A DNA stretch of 7,728 nt from a bacterium (GCA_030431355.1 JAUIJG010000254.1:1-7728), one strand, 5' to 3'. Numbered from the stretch's first letter, positions 1 through 6,701 are shown. Notes: generated by a model from the letters alone, not told the origin. Made by a program: numbers and translations.

Positions 1-262
1 ATCCATAGATGCAACGCCGCCAGCTCAGGTAACTTGGATGCGGGTCAAGAGGGGTATCTGAGTACCGGTGGTGAGCCCTGTGCATGGAAGCCCACCATAT
101 AGGAGAGCTCTGAAAGCCGAGATAACCTGCCATTACCCAGAAGTACTCTACAAACTTTGGACATTTGTAGGAGCGATGGGCAAGGAGGCGGTGGTACCCG
201 ATAGACACTCCCAGGGTGTGTATCAGATAAGCGATGGTCAATCCCGCGAGAAATTCAAACAT
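1..262 (-). CDS. Membrane fatty acid desaturase, N-terminal part (runs off the left edge)
   Basis: Reading the minus strand gives 87 codons of a membrane di-iron fatty acid desaturase before the window ends, so the C-terminal part and third histidine box lie outside. Visible are a hydrophobic segment (about residues 3-22), the first box GYHRLLAHR (HxxxxH, H24 and H29), a second hydrophobic stretch (about 38-58) ending in SPIWWASM, and the second box HRAHH (HxxHH, H61, H64, H65) followed by RYSDTPLDPHP. This is the acyl-CoA/acyl-lipid desaturase pattern, in which histidines bind two irons and an O2-dependent double bond is introduced into a membrane acyl chain. The start is uncertain. ATG at 262 is the only in-frame ATG after a TGA at 317-319, and its Shine-Dalgarno (TTGGA) is weak. 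The first box is unusually close to this start; many relatives carry about 30 more residues, though short-headed desaturases exist. Family assignment is confident; start and substrate are not. Confidence 0.88.
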   Translation of the reverse strand, partial: MFEFLAGLTIAYLIHTLGVSIGYHRLLAHRSYKCPKFVEYFWVMAGYLGFQSSPIWWASMHRAHHRYSDTPLDPHPSYLSWRRCIYG

Positions 263-319
263 AGACAGATTTTCCAATAAAAGAAGAAGAATGGTAACAG
301 GTTGGCGATGGAAGTCTCA

Positions 320-638
320 GATGAAAACAGCTAGTGCAGCCAATATAGTTTCATATACGATGGCATAAAGTCGATGCTTCGTTAAGCAACGACAGAGGAC
401 AAATTTCTTCGGATATCATCATTCCGAGCTTTATCCTTTTCTTTGTAAGACCTATCTCAAAGATTCCCGGACTGTGATCGAAGAGCGTCAGCACTACTTA
501 AAACCGGGAAATAACCTTCTTCCTGCAGGATTTGTGGTCTCGAGAATGCATTTGTAGTTGCGTGACTACAAATTGTAATCATGCAACAATCTTACCATGT
601 TATCCCCGGCAAATACTTTTCTTTTCATAAATGCAGCA
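320..638. other. Gene-free spacer upstream of the desaturase
   Basis: No protein family was recognised here on either strand. The minus strand is the presumed leader and promoter side of the desaturase. It contains a 7-bp inverted repeat TTCCCGG/CCGGGAA (464-470 with 504-510) and a perfect 9-bp hairpin at 550-573. In the desaturase frame, codons between the TGAs at 416-418 and 317-319 read as a partly hydrophobic peptide (YETILAALAVFI). I could not identify a good sigma70 promoter. Confidence 0.5.
550..573. repeat. Perfect 9-bp inverted repeat (hairpin)
   Basis: ATTTGTAGT (550-558) and ACTACAAAT (565-573) are exact reverse complements around a 6-base loop, TGCGTG. No T-run follows on either strand, so it is not a classical terminator. 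It lies on the upstream side of the desaturase and could be a leader hairpin or a protein-binding palindrome. Function unknown. Confidence 0.6.
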
Positions 639-675
639 AAACAAAACAAAACCGGACAAGAATATCTTGTCCGGT
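639..675 (-). terminator. Rho-independent terminator of the glutamate decarboxylase gene
   Basis: An 11-bp perfect stem, ACCGGACAAGA (651-661) with TCTTGTCCGGT (665-675), closes a 3-base loop. On the minus strand the hairpin is followed directly by TTTTGTTTTGTTTTG (plus strand 637-651), the U-rich tract expected for intrinsic termination. It begins 60 bases after the decarboxylase stop codon at 735-737, so it ends that transcript and separates it from the desaturase. Confidence 0.88.
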
Positions 676-692
676 CTCTTTCACAAGGCTTT

Positions 693-730
693 CATTTGTA
701 GCAGGGATTTCAAACCCCGCCTGCAAACAT
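693..730. repeat. REP-like imperfect palindrome
   Basis: CATTTGTAGCAGGG on one side and CCCCGCCTGCAAACAT on the other form a GC-rich imperfect palindrome around ATTTCAAA. The pairing core is GCAGG/CCTGC flanked by TTTG-like/CAAA arms with small bulges. It lies between the decarboxylase stop and its terminator, as dispersed intergenic palindromes often do. Its 9-mer CATTTGTAG also begins the hairpin at 550. Whether it is a genome-wide repeat cannot be told from one copy. Confidence 0.35.
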
Positions 731-734
731 CATC

Positions 735-2117
735 CTAGTGATTGAAGCTGGAGCCTTCAACCTTGGGAGTATGATTCGGCCTGGCGGCAAAATGATTTAC
801 CGCGTTCTTCATGTCTTTTAGAAGCATATCCGCCATATCCCGAGTGAATCCTTCCTTACAAACCGCTCTCAGAACAGCAAGGTCCTGACAGTTTTCCGGG
901 AAGGTGTAAGCAGGAAGCAACCAGCCCCTCTCTCTCAATTTGTCGGACATATCGAATACAGAGAAGTTAGCTTTGTCATTGGTTGTGAAAGCAAATACCG
1001 GTATATCACTACCGTCTGAAATCAAGTCGAAGGGACCCATCGCCTCAATCTGTCCTGACAAATAAAGGGCCACATCCTGACTTGTCTGATGTATCTGTCT
1101 ATAACCTTCACGGCCCAGGCGAATCAGGTTGTAGTACTGAGCCACTACCTGGTTTCCGGGACGGGAGAAATTGAGGGCGAAGTTAGGCAGGTCACCGCCC
1201 AGATAGTTGCAGTGGAAGATGAGATCTTCCGGCAACTCTTCTTTATCTCTCCAGATCGCCCAGCCCACACCGGGATAGACAAGACCGAATTTATGCCCGG
1301 AAGCATTAATGGACTTAACCCGAGGAACTCTGACGTCCCACAAGAGTTCGGGCTGCAAGAAGGGAGCGACAAAGCCGCCGCTGGCAGCATCCACATGGAT
1401 GGGCACATAAATGCCTTTGTCCTTCTCAAGCTTATCAAGGGCGTCGTTAACACCTTTAACATCTTCATAGCGACCGTCGAATGTACTTCCCATGATCACG
1501 ACAACACCGATGGTGTTTTCATCGCAGTATTTAACAGCTTCTTCAGGGGTGAGACAATAACGGCCTTTTTCCATGGGAACAAAGCGAGGCTCAACTTCCC
1601 AGTAGCGGCAGAATTTCTCCCAGCAGACCTGTACGTTGGCACCCATAACCATGTTCGGCTTGTCATGGGGCTTACCCTGGGCTTTCATGCGCTCCCGCCA
1701 CTTCCACTTGAGAGCCATACCACCGAGCATGGCCGCTTCGCTGGAGCCGATTGTGGAACAACCGGTTGCTTCATCTTCCTCAAGGGAATTCCAGAGTCTT
1801 GCAATCATATTGACACAGCGCAGCTCAATTTCCGCTGTTTGAGGATATTCATCCTTGTCAATCATGTTCTTGTCGAAAGTTTCAGTCATAAGCTGTTTTG
1901 CTTCGTCTTCCATCCAGGTGGTGACGAAGGTAGCCAGATTCAGGCGCGAATTGCCATCTAATATAAGCTCATCACGGATCAGGTCATAGGCTATCTTGGG
2001 ATCGAGACCATTTTCAGGCATCATGTACTTGGGAACAGGCTCGCTCATCGCCCTGGCTCCATAAGCCGGCGTGACATAAGCATTCAGCTCTGCTTTCTTG
2101 ACTTGTGTTTGTACCAT
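735..2117 (-). CDS. gadB: Glutamate decarboxylase, GadB type (PLP-dependent)
   Basis: A 460-residue cytoplasmic group II PLP decarboxylase that converts L-glutamate to GABA and CO2, consuming a proton. It is near full length (E. coli GadB has 466). Visible motifs: DGNSRLNLATF near the N-terminus, DEYPQTAEIELRCVNM, the PLP-phosphate loop TIGSSEA (about 122-128), HVDAASGGF with the ring-binding D243, and INASGHKFG with the PLP lysine K276 preceded by H275. These last positions match the E. coli numbering. The C-terminus ends SSFNH, like the SFKHT tail of E. coli GadB, whose penultimate histidine plugs the active site at neutral pH. I chose the ATG at 2117, 36 codons inside the longest frame, because AGGAG sits 10 bases upstream and the upstream codons resemble no family member. 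A TACAAT hexamer at 2234-2239 (minus) is a possible -10 box without a good -35. No GadC antiporter gene is adjacent. A terminator follows at 639-675. Confidence 0.95.
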   Translation of the reverse strand: MVQTQVKKAELNAYVTPAYGARAMSEPVPKYMMPENGLDPKIAYDLIRDELILDGNSRLNLATFVTTWMEDEAKQLMTETFDKNMIDKDEYPQTAEIELRCVNMIARLWNSLEEDEATGCSTIGSSEAAMLGGMALKWKWRERMKAQGKPHDKPNMVMGANVQVCWEKFCRYWEVEPRFVPMEKGRYCLTPEEAVKYCDENTIGVVVIMGSTFDGRYEDVKGVNDALDKLEKDKGIYVPIHVDAASGGFVAPFLQPELLWDVRVPRVKSINASGHKFGLVYPGVGWAIWRDKEELPEDLIFHCNYLGGDLPNFALNFSRPGNQVVAQYYNLIRLGREGYRQIHQTSQDVALYLSGQIEAMGPFDLISDGSDIPVFAFTTNDKANFSVFDMSDKLRERGWLLPAYTFPENCQDLAVLRAVCKEGFTRDMADMLLKDMKNAVNHFAARPNHTPKVEGSSFNH

Positions 2118-2305
2118 AAGATTTCTGCTCCTGAGATAGAGTACTGGTTTGTTGCAGGTCTGAGCTGGCATAGCCCGAAAGTTGAAGCGCAAAAAGCGGC
2201 CCCATATCTTGGAAGCTATGAGCACGGTTTCATATTGTAGTCTATCGAAGCATGATTCTTGCTCATGTCATCCTGGCAACCAGATTAAAAGTGAAAGTCC
2301 AGGCT

Positions 2306-2321
2306 CCAGAATTACTCCTGG
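2306..2321 (-). terminator. Possible weak hairpin terminator after the M28 peptidase
   Basis: On the minus strand CCAGGA-GTAA-TTCTGG forms a 6-bp stem (one G-T wobble) with a GNRA-type loop, 11 bases past the peptidase stop. The following sequence is only moderately T-rich (CTTTCACTTTTAATC, after a gap). It may help end the peptidase transcript, but it is not a clean intrinsic terminator, so read-through into the decarboxylase gene is possible. Confidence 0.3.
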
Positions 2322-2332
2322 CGAACAAGGCT

Positions 2333-3334
2333 TCAGGAGCAGATTTCAATTACAGCCTTACGCAAACCTGCCACCACCCGCGCCATCTTTTCGTAGTCGA
2401 TTTTCTCCGCGGTATCTTCAGGGGTATGGTAGTAAGGGTAACGGTATGGAGCTGTGTCCGTAACCATAAAAGCAGGGAATCCCATACGGTTGAACCATTG
2501 ATGATCAGACCAATCTACTCCGGGTATCAGACTGGGCGCACAGAGAGCTTCGGAAGGAAAGTCCGTAGACTTGCGAAAAGCTTTCAACATAGGTTTTATC
2601 GCTTTTCTGCTTCCAAGAGGTCCGATAAAGCCGATGAAGTCACCCCTGTCAGGATAGAAGAGTTTCAAACCGAGTGGATATTTCTGACTACCTTTCTTAT
2701 CGCTGTAAAAGCCGATGGTTTCCAGGGAGACCATGGTGACCAACTTCTCTCCTCTCTCTTTCAAAAGCCTGGCATACTGAAAGCTGCCCATTCCTTCACT
2801 GTTGAAATACTGTTCTTCATTAGGAAAGAAGACAAACCTCAGCGTTCTCTCAGGTTTGTGGGAAGCCAAAAGTCTTGCCAGGTCAAGAAGCGCAGCCACA
2901 CCGGTGCCGTTGTCGTTGGCTCCTGGACAACCGAAGACGGAGTCATAGTGCGCACCAAGCACAACAATTTCATCTTTTCTATTGCCCCCGGGCAGCTCTA
3001 CGATTATGTTCTCAAAACTCTTCTGGCCGAATTCGAAGTGTTGACTCTCAATCGTGCCATACCAATCTTTCAATGATGTTTTTATGTAAGAAACAGTCTC
3101 TTCGAGCTTCTCCGGCTTTTGCAGATGTCTTTCTCCGATAGTTGTGGCAAGCATCTCCACATGACCCCTCAAACTTTCAGACAGAGCCCGTTCACCATCG
3201 GTAAGCGCGGGCAGCTCTCCGGTGTAAGACCGGCCGGGCATGGAAAGAGCAGTGGCAGAGACGGCAGACAGAGCAAAGAGGCCTAATCCGGCTACAGCAA
3301 CACTTCTGACTATTCCTCTTTTCATTCCTTTCAC
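2333..3334 (-). CDS. Exported M28-family zinc aminopeptidase
   Basis: A 333-residue di-zinc peptidase of family M28, expected to remove N-terminal residues from peptides outside the cytoplasm. The N-terminus is a Sec-type signal: basic MKGMKRGIVR, a hydrophobic stretch to about residue 26, and an AxA site (A27-T-A29), so it probably acts in the periplasm or outside. The metal and catalytic set is complete: H129 in GAHYDS, D141 in GANDNGTG, the catalytic/metal pair E173-E174 in FFPNEEQ, E205 in SLETIG (Asp in some relatives), and H303 in YYHTPEDT. No extra C-terminal domain is present. The start is GTG at 3334, with CAGGTG about 5 bases upstream; the in-frame ATG at 3325 is the alternative and would shorten the signal by three residues. 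It ends 215 bases before the decarboxylase gene and is divergent from the signalling operon. The substrate is not predictable. Confidence 0.9.
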   Translation of the reverse strand: MKGMKRGIVRSVAVAGLGLFALSAVSATALSMPGRSYTGELPALTDGERALSESLRGHVEMLATTIGERHLQKPEKLEETVSYIKTSLKDWYGTIESQHFEFGQKSFENIIVELPGGNRKDEIVVLGAHYDSVFGCPGANDNGTGVAALLDLARLLASHKPERTLRFVFFPNEEQYFNSEGMGSFQYARLLKERGEKLVTMVSLETIGFYSDKKGSQKYPLGLKLFYPDRGDFIGFIGPLGSRKAIKPMLKAFRKSTDFPSEALCAPSLIPGVDWSDHQWFNRMGFPAFMVTDTAPYRYPYYHTPEDTAEKIDYEKMARVVAGLRKAVIEICS

Positions 3335-3409
3335 GAAGACACCTGAAAAAACACAAACAGTTCCTAAATAGCCGTTATAACAAAAGAGACGAGTTCATCT
3401 ATGGACCGA

Positions 3410-3433
3410 ACCAACAGTTTCCCAACTGTTGGT
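3410..3433. promoter_or_regulatory. Perfect 10-bp inverted repeat in the divergent spacer
   Basis: ACCAACAGTT (3410-3419) and AACTGTTGGT (3424-3433) are exact reverse complements separated by TCCC. The repeat lies in the 217-base spacer between the divergent peptidase and receiver genes, 76 bases from the peptidase start and 118 from the receiver start. No T-run follows on either side, so an operator for a dimeric regulator or a leader hairpin is more likely than a terminator. The cognate regulator is unknown. Confidence 0.5.
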
Positions 3434-3551
3434 CAGGCCGCTCTCACCGCTTTGAAGCTTGATGCAGCTGATATAAGTATTTCACGGTTTCATAGAGATA
3501 AGGGTAGGGTATAACCATGCAAGATTCCCCTAAAGATTTATTGGTACCGCA

Positions 3552-3902
3552 ATGGCGAAGGTGTTGGTTGTAGAGGACGATGAGTTCCTGCAAGAACTGC
3601 TGGCAGAGTGCATAGAGACATGCGATCATTCAGTGGTGAAAGCAGGTACCGGCAAGGATGCCCTGGAACAGATAGCTGGAGACGAATTTGACGTCATCCT
3701 TCTAGACTGGCAACTTCCGGATATGGAGGGCATTTCCATTTTGGAGCAGTACAGAAGCTCCGACGGAAAGGCCAAAGTTGTTATGCTTACGGGCATGAGA
3801 GACAAGGCAGAGGAAGTGAAAAGACTGGGCGCCGACGAGTTTCTCGCCAAGCCTTTTAAAATGCATGAAATTCTCAATGTTCTGGAAAAAGTAACCTCAT
3901 AA
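3552..3902 (+). CDS. Single-domain response regulator (CheY/Spo0F-like receiver)
   Basis: The 116-residue protein is one receiver domain with no output domain. The phosphorylation site is complete: acidic pocket E8-D9-D10 (VVEDDE), phosphoacceptor D52 (ILLDWQLPDMEG), switch residue T80 (VVMLTG) and K100 in LAKPF. It should accept phosphate from a histidine kinase or Hpt domain and pass it on, or bind a partner. The ATG at 3552 is the only ATG in this frame after the stop at 3531-3533, and the family N-terminus (AKVLVVEDD) begins right there. Its ribosome binding site is poor, however. An 18-codon frame starting at 3517 behind AGGGTAGGG overlaps this start and might couple translation. The next gene, 25 bases on, encodes an Hpt-receiver-GGDEF protein, so this is probably the upstream relay partner. 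Role is inferred from the domain and neighbour. Confidence 0.93.
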   Translation: MAKVLVVEDDEFLQELLAECIETCDHSVVKAGTGKDALEQIAGDEFDVILLDWQLPDMEGISILEQYRSSDGKAKVVMLTGMRDKAEEVKRLGADEFLAKPFKMHEILNVLEKVTS

Positions 3903-3927
3903 CAAAAGCAAAATTGGAGCTCCGTCA

Positions 3928-5580
3928 ATGGCCGAACCGCCAGCCACAAAATCCGTTAAGAAAGCAATAGCAGACTCTAAGAAGAGATTCGTAACCGTCT
4001 CGGAAGAGAGAATTTCCAAAGCAGCAAAGATCTTAGAAGAGATCGAGAAAGGTGAATGTGATGGAAACAAGGTGGAGAATCTCTCCCGGTTTTACCATCA
4101 ACTAGCCGGAGCGGCCGGACTCTATGAGATGACTGAGTTCTGCAGCCGAGCCATAGCGGCAGAAGATCTCTCAATGCAGCTCAAAGAGCTATCCGGGACC
4201 TCTTTCACCTCCACGATTAAGCAGCTCAAAAACCTGACCGAGAACCTCAAACAGTTGATGGCTGCCCAGGGAGAGGATGACGGCTCCGACCAATCCGCAG
4301 AATCCCAGTACAGTCAACAGTCCACATCCGGTAGATTTTCCGCCCTGGGAAGTTCAGTACTGGTGGTGGCATCAGACCCGACCAGCGCCTCCAATCTCAA
4401 AGGGATAATGGACACCCTGGGCATTCGGATTCAGGCCTGCCAGAATTTTGAACAGGCGGAAGCGTCCATCAAAGAACAGACCCCGGACGGACTTATAATA
4501 TGTACTCCCATAGGCGGAGGATCCCCACTGGATCTTGCTTATCAGGTAAGAGCCCAGCCGAACACCACCGATGTTCCAATCGTTTTCATCGGTGACGAAG
4601 ACAGCTTTATGGACAAAGTAAAAGCTATCAAAGCCGGTTGTGACGCATTCTGGGACAAGAGCGCCACCGTGCAACAGATAGAAGATAAAGCAAGAAGAAC
4701 CTTCGCCAAACTTCTGCCGCACAAATACAAAATACTCCTGGTGGAAGATGACCCGGTCCAGGCATCCACCATGTACCAATTTCTAGAAGCGGCAGGGTTC
4801 GAACCGTTTGTGATGACCGATGCCGAACAGTTTGAAGAAGCCCTACTTTCCAGCCAACCGGACCTTATTCTTCTCGATGTTATTCTCGGCGAAATTACCG
4901 GATTCGAACTGGCTCGCTATGTCCGCCAGAACGAAAAATTCTCCACCACCCCGATTATCTTTCTAACCACCCAGAATGCCCTTAATTTCCATATCCAGGG
5001 CGCTAAACTGGGAGATGATTATCTCATCAAACCGGCTCCTCCCCAGCTTTTGATAGCCACCATCGCCGGACGCCTGGAGCGATACAAAACCATCCAGGAT
5101 CTAATGGGCAGGGATGCTCTAACCGGCACCCTCACCTATGCCGAGTTCATGAAAGAGGCCGATAGAGTAATCGGTAGAGCGGATACCGACTCCAGCTTCC
5201 TTCTCATAGACATCGATGGTCTGGCTAAAATAAATGAAACCCAGGGATTTGCTTCCGGAGAGCGGGTGATCGCCACCCTGGCGGAACTTCTCAAGAAGAC
5301 CATCCGTAATTTCGGAGTGATCGGAAGACTTTCCGGAGATGAGTTTGGTGTTCTTTTTGATGCCCTCACAGACAACCAGCTTCTTGAAATAGCTACCTAC
5401 TTAAAAACTGAGCTGAAAGCCACGGCCTTTTCAGGCGGCGACGGCGACTTTCGAGCCAGCATCACCTGCGGTATCGCAAGATTCAAAGAAGAGGATGGTT
5501 TGAACGACTGGATCCAGTCAGCCTACGACGCCGTTCGCATAGCCAAACAACACGGGGCTGACAGTGTCGGCATAGACTGA
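3928..5580 (+). CDS. Hpt-receiver-receiver-GGDEF signalling protein (putative diguanylate cyclase)
   Basis: A 550-residue soluble protein with four domains. Residues about 20-115 are an Hpt helical bundle with the phosphohistidine motif H57-Q-L-A-G-A-A-G. A Ser/Gln/Asp-rich linker follows (116-138). Residues about 143-262 are a degenerate receiver: the phosphoacceptor position reads T193 (IICTPIGG), most of the acidic pocket is missing (VVASD), and K244 remains. Residues about 267-385 are an intact receiver (E273-D274-D275, D317, T347, K368 in LIKPAPP). Residues about 393-548 are a GGDEF domain (DALTGTLTYAEF, metal-binding DID 428-430, N436, signature SGDEF 469-473, ITCGIARF). GGDEF domains make c-di-GMP from two GTP. 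Here the first signature Gly is Ser, the usual guanine-binding Asp is E445, and the inhibitory RxxD site reads RNFG, so activity is likely but unproven. There is no membrane segment. GGAG lies 8 bases before the ATG. It is in an operon with the single receiver upstream, and phosphorelay control of the GGDEF output is inferred. Confidence 0.92.
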   Translation: MAEPPATKSVKKAIADSKKRFVTVSEERISKAAKILEEIEKGECDGNKVENLSRFYHQLAGAAGLYEMTEFCSRAIAAEDLSMQLKELSGTSFTSTIKQLKNLTENLKQLMAAQGEDDGSDQSAESQYSQQSTSGRFSALGSSVLVVASDPTSASNLKGIMDTLGIRIQACQNFEQAEASIKEQTPDGLIICTPIGGGSPLDLAYQVRAQPNTTDVPIVFIGDEDSFMDKVKAIKAGCDAFWDKSATVQQIEDKARRTFAKLLPHKYKILLVEDDPVQASTMYQFLEAAGFEPFVMTDAEQFEEALLSSQPDLILLDVILGEITGFELARYVRQNEKFSTTPIIFLTTQNALNFHIQGAKLGDDYLIKPAPPQLLIATIAGRLERYKTIQDLMGRDALTGTLTYAEFMKEADRVIGRADTDSSFLLIDIDGLAKINETQGFASGERVIATLAELLKKTIRNFGVIGRLSGDEFGVLFDALTDNQLLEIATYLKTELKATAFSGGDGDFRASITCGIARFKEEDGLNDWIQSAYDAVRIAKQHGADSVGID

Positions 5581-5585
5581 TTTAT

Positions 5586-5618
5586 AGAACTATTGATTGA
5601 TCAAATCCGATAAGTTCT
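5586..5618. terminator. Possible hairpin in the 48-base convergent spacer
   Basis: AGAACTAT (5586-5593) pairs with ATAAGTTCT (5610-5618), with one bulged base and a 16-base loop that itself contains TTGATTGATCAA. It lies between the stops of the GGDEF gene and of pyrC, where a bidirectional terminator would be expected. There is no clear T-run on either side, so it is a weak candidate only. Confidence 0.25.
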
Positions 5619-5628
5619 GGCTGTTTAC

Positions 5629-6648
5629 TCAATCAAGAACTTTCCAGTGCAACTTCTCACCGGCCATGAACGGCTTAACTCCGGCACATTCTTCAGGTAC
5701 TTGCCACTCTTCCCGGGCAAAAACCATCTTGCCCTGGTTCAATGACAGCTTATAAAACCGGGCTCCATATTCCGAGACAAAAGCCTCGAAACGATCCAAT
5801 TTGCCATGCTCCTCAAAGAGCTGCAAAAGGCTGGGCAAAAGAACTGGCGCCGTATAGACCCCAGCTGCTCCACAGGCATTCTCTTTAGCAGATATCAAAT
5901 GCGGTGCGCTGTCGGAGCCAAGAAAAAATTTAGGATTACCGCTAAATGCGGCATCTAATAAAGCTTTTCGGTCAGAAGGCAGCTTAGCCACCGGTTTGCA
6001 AAAAGCATGGGGACTCAAGCCCCCTCCGATAACATCGTCAAGAGTCAGGTAAAGATGATGGAGAGTAAGGGTGGCAGCCACGTATTCGGACATGGAGCCG
6101 ACCAACTCCACCGCCTCTCTGGTGGTGGCATGTTCCAGAACCACTCTCAATTTAGGAAAATCACGCACTATCTCTTTGAGGGTGGAAAGGAAGGCAGACT
6201 CTCGGTCCAGAGAGAATACTCCCGGCACCTCTCCGTGGATGCAGAGCACCAGGTCCTCTCTTTCCATAGCTTCATACACAGGATAAAGCTCTTTGAAATC
6301 CTTTACCCCGTCGGCGGAATTAGTGGTCACCCCCTCCGGGTAGAGTTTACCGGCCACCGCGCCAGCCTGCTTGAGCTTTTCGACCTCGTCAACTTTAAGA
6401 GCCGGCACCACTTTAAAGGTCATCAATGGCTCAAAGTCTCGACCCGTTTCAAGCTCGGCCAGAATCTCGCTTCGATATCTGTTCAGATCCTCGGCGGTCA
6501 AAACCGGCGGAGTAGTGTTGGGCATGACCAGCGCCCGGGCGCACTGCCCTGCCGTATAAGGCATAACATTCTTCAGCATCTCGCCCTGGCGCAGGTGAAC
6601 GTGCATATCATCGACCCGACGAATCTCTATTCTATCCAGTGTTGCCAT
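5629..6648 (-). CDS. pyrC: Dihydroorotase, class II (PyrC)
   Basis: A 339-residue cytoplasmic zinc amidohydrolase that interconverts N-carbamoyl-L-aspartate and L-dihydroorotate, the third step of de novo pyrimidine synthesis. It is the E. coli PyrC type (348 residues there) rather than the longer class I enzyme. The active-site set is complete: H16 and H18 with substrate-binding R20 (DDMHVHLRQG), N44 (VMPNTTPP), the carboxylated bridging lysine K101 (AGKLYPEG), H138 (CIHGE), H173 (LEHATT), catalytic D246 and H250 (LGSDSAPH). The ATG at 6648 is backed by AGAGGAG, 11 bases upstream. The gene stands alone, convergent with the signalling operon and with no other pyr gene beside it. A small inverted repeat (6702-6719) lies in its upstream region. 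Confidence 0.97.
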   Translation of the reverse strand: MATLDRIEIRRVDDMHVHLRQGEMLKNVMPYTAGQCARALVMPNTTPPVLTAEDLNRYRSEILAELETGRDFEPLMTFKVVPALKVDEVEKLKQAGAVAGKLYPEGVTTNSADGVKDFKELYPVYEAMEREDLVLCIHGEVPGVFSLDRESAFLSTLKEIVRDFPKLRVVLEHATTREAVELVGSMSEYVAATLTLHHLYLTLDDVIGGGLSPHAFCKPVAKLPSDRKALLDAAFSGNPKFFLGSDSAPHLISAKENACGAAGVYTAPVLLPSLLQLFEEHGKLDRFEAFVSEYGARFYKLSLNQGKMVFAREEWQVPEECAGVKPFMAGEKLHWKVLD

Positions 6649-6701
6649 TGCTAAAGAATCTCCTCTAATTTGTCCCCAAGTTTTACCACACTCTGAAGGA
6701 T

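Noticed and set aside
68..280. Plus-strand 70-codon frame at the left end, at first suggestive of a structured RNA region.
   Set aside because: The opposite strand encodes desaturase histidine boxes, which explains the sequence; the hairpin-like GATAGACAC/GTGTGTATC lies inside that coding region.
317..319. TGA in the desaturase frame read as recoded Trp or selenocysteine.
   Set aside because: Other genes in the window end in TGA, and no recoding element is visible next to it; a short N-terminus or a mutation is simpler.
1089..1961. Long plus-strand open frame (290 codons) over the decarboxylase gene.
   Set aside because: It is the antisense shadow of a gene with clear family motifs and shows no recognisable domain.
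2252..3076. Plus-strand open frame of 274 codons across the peptidase gene.
   Set aside because: Antisense to a peptidase with all metal ligands in place; no motif of its own.
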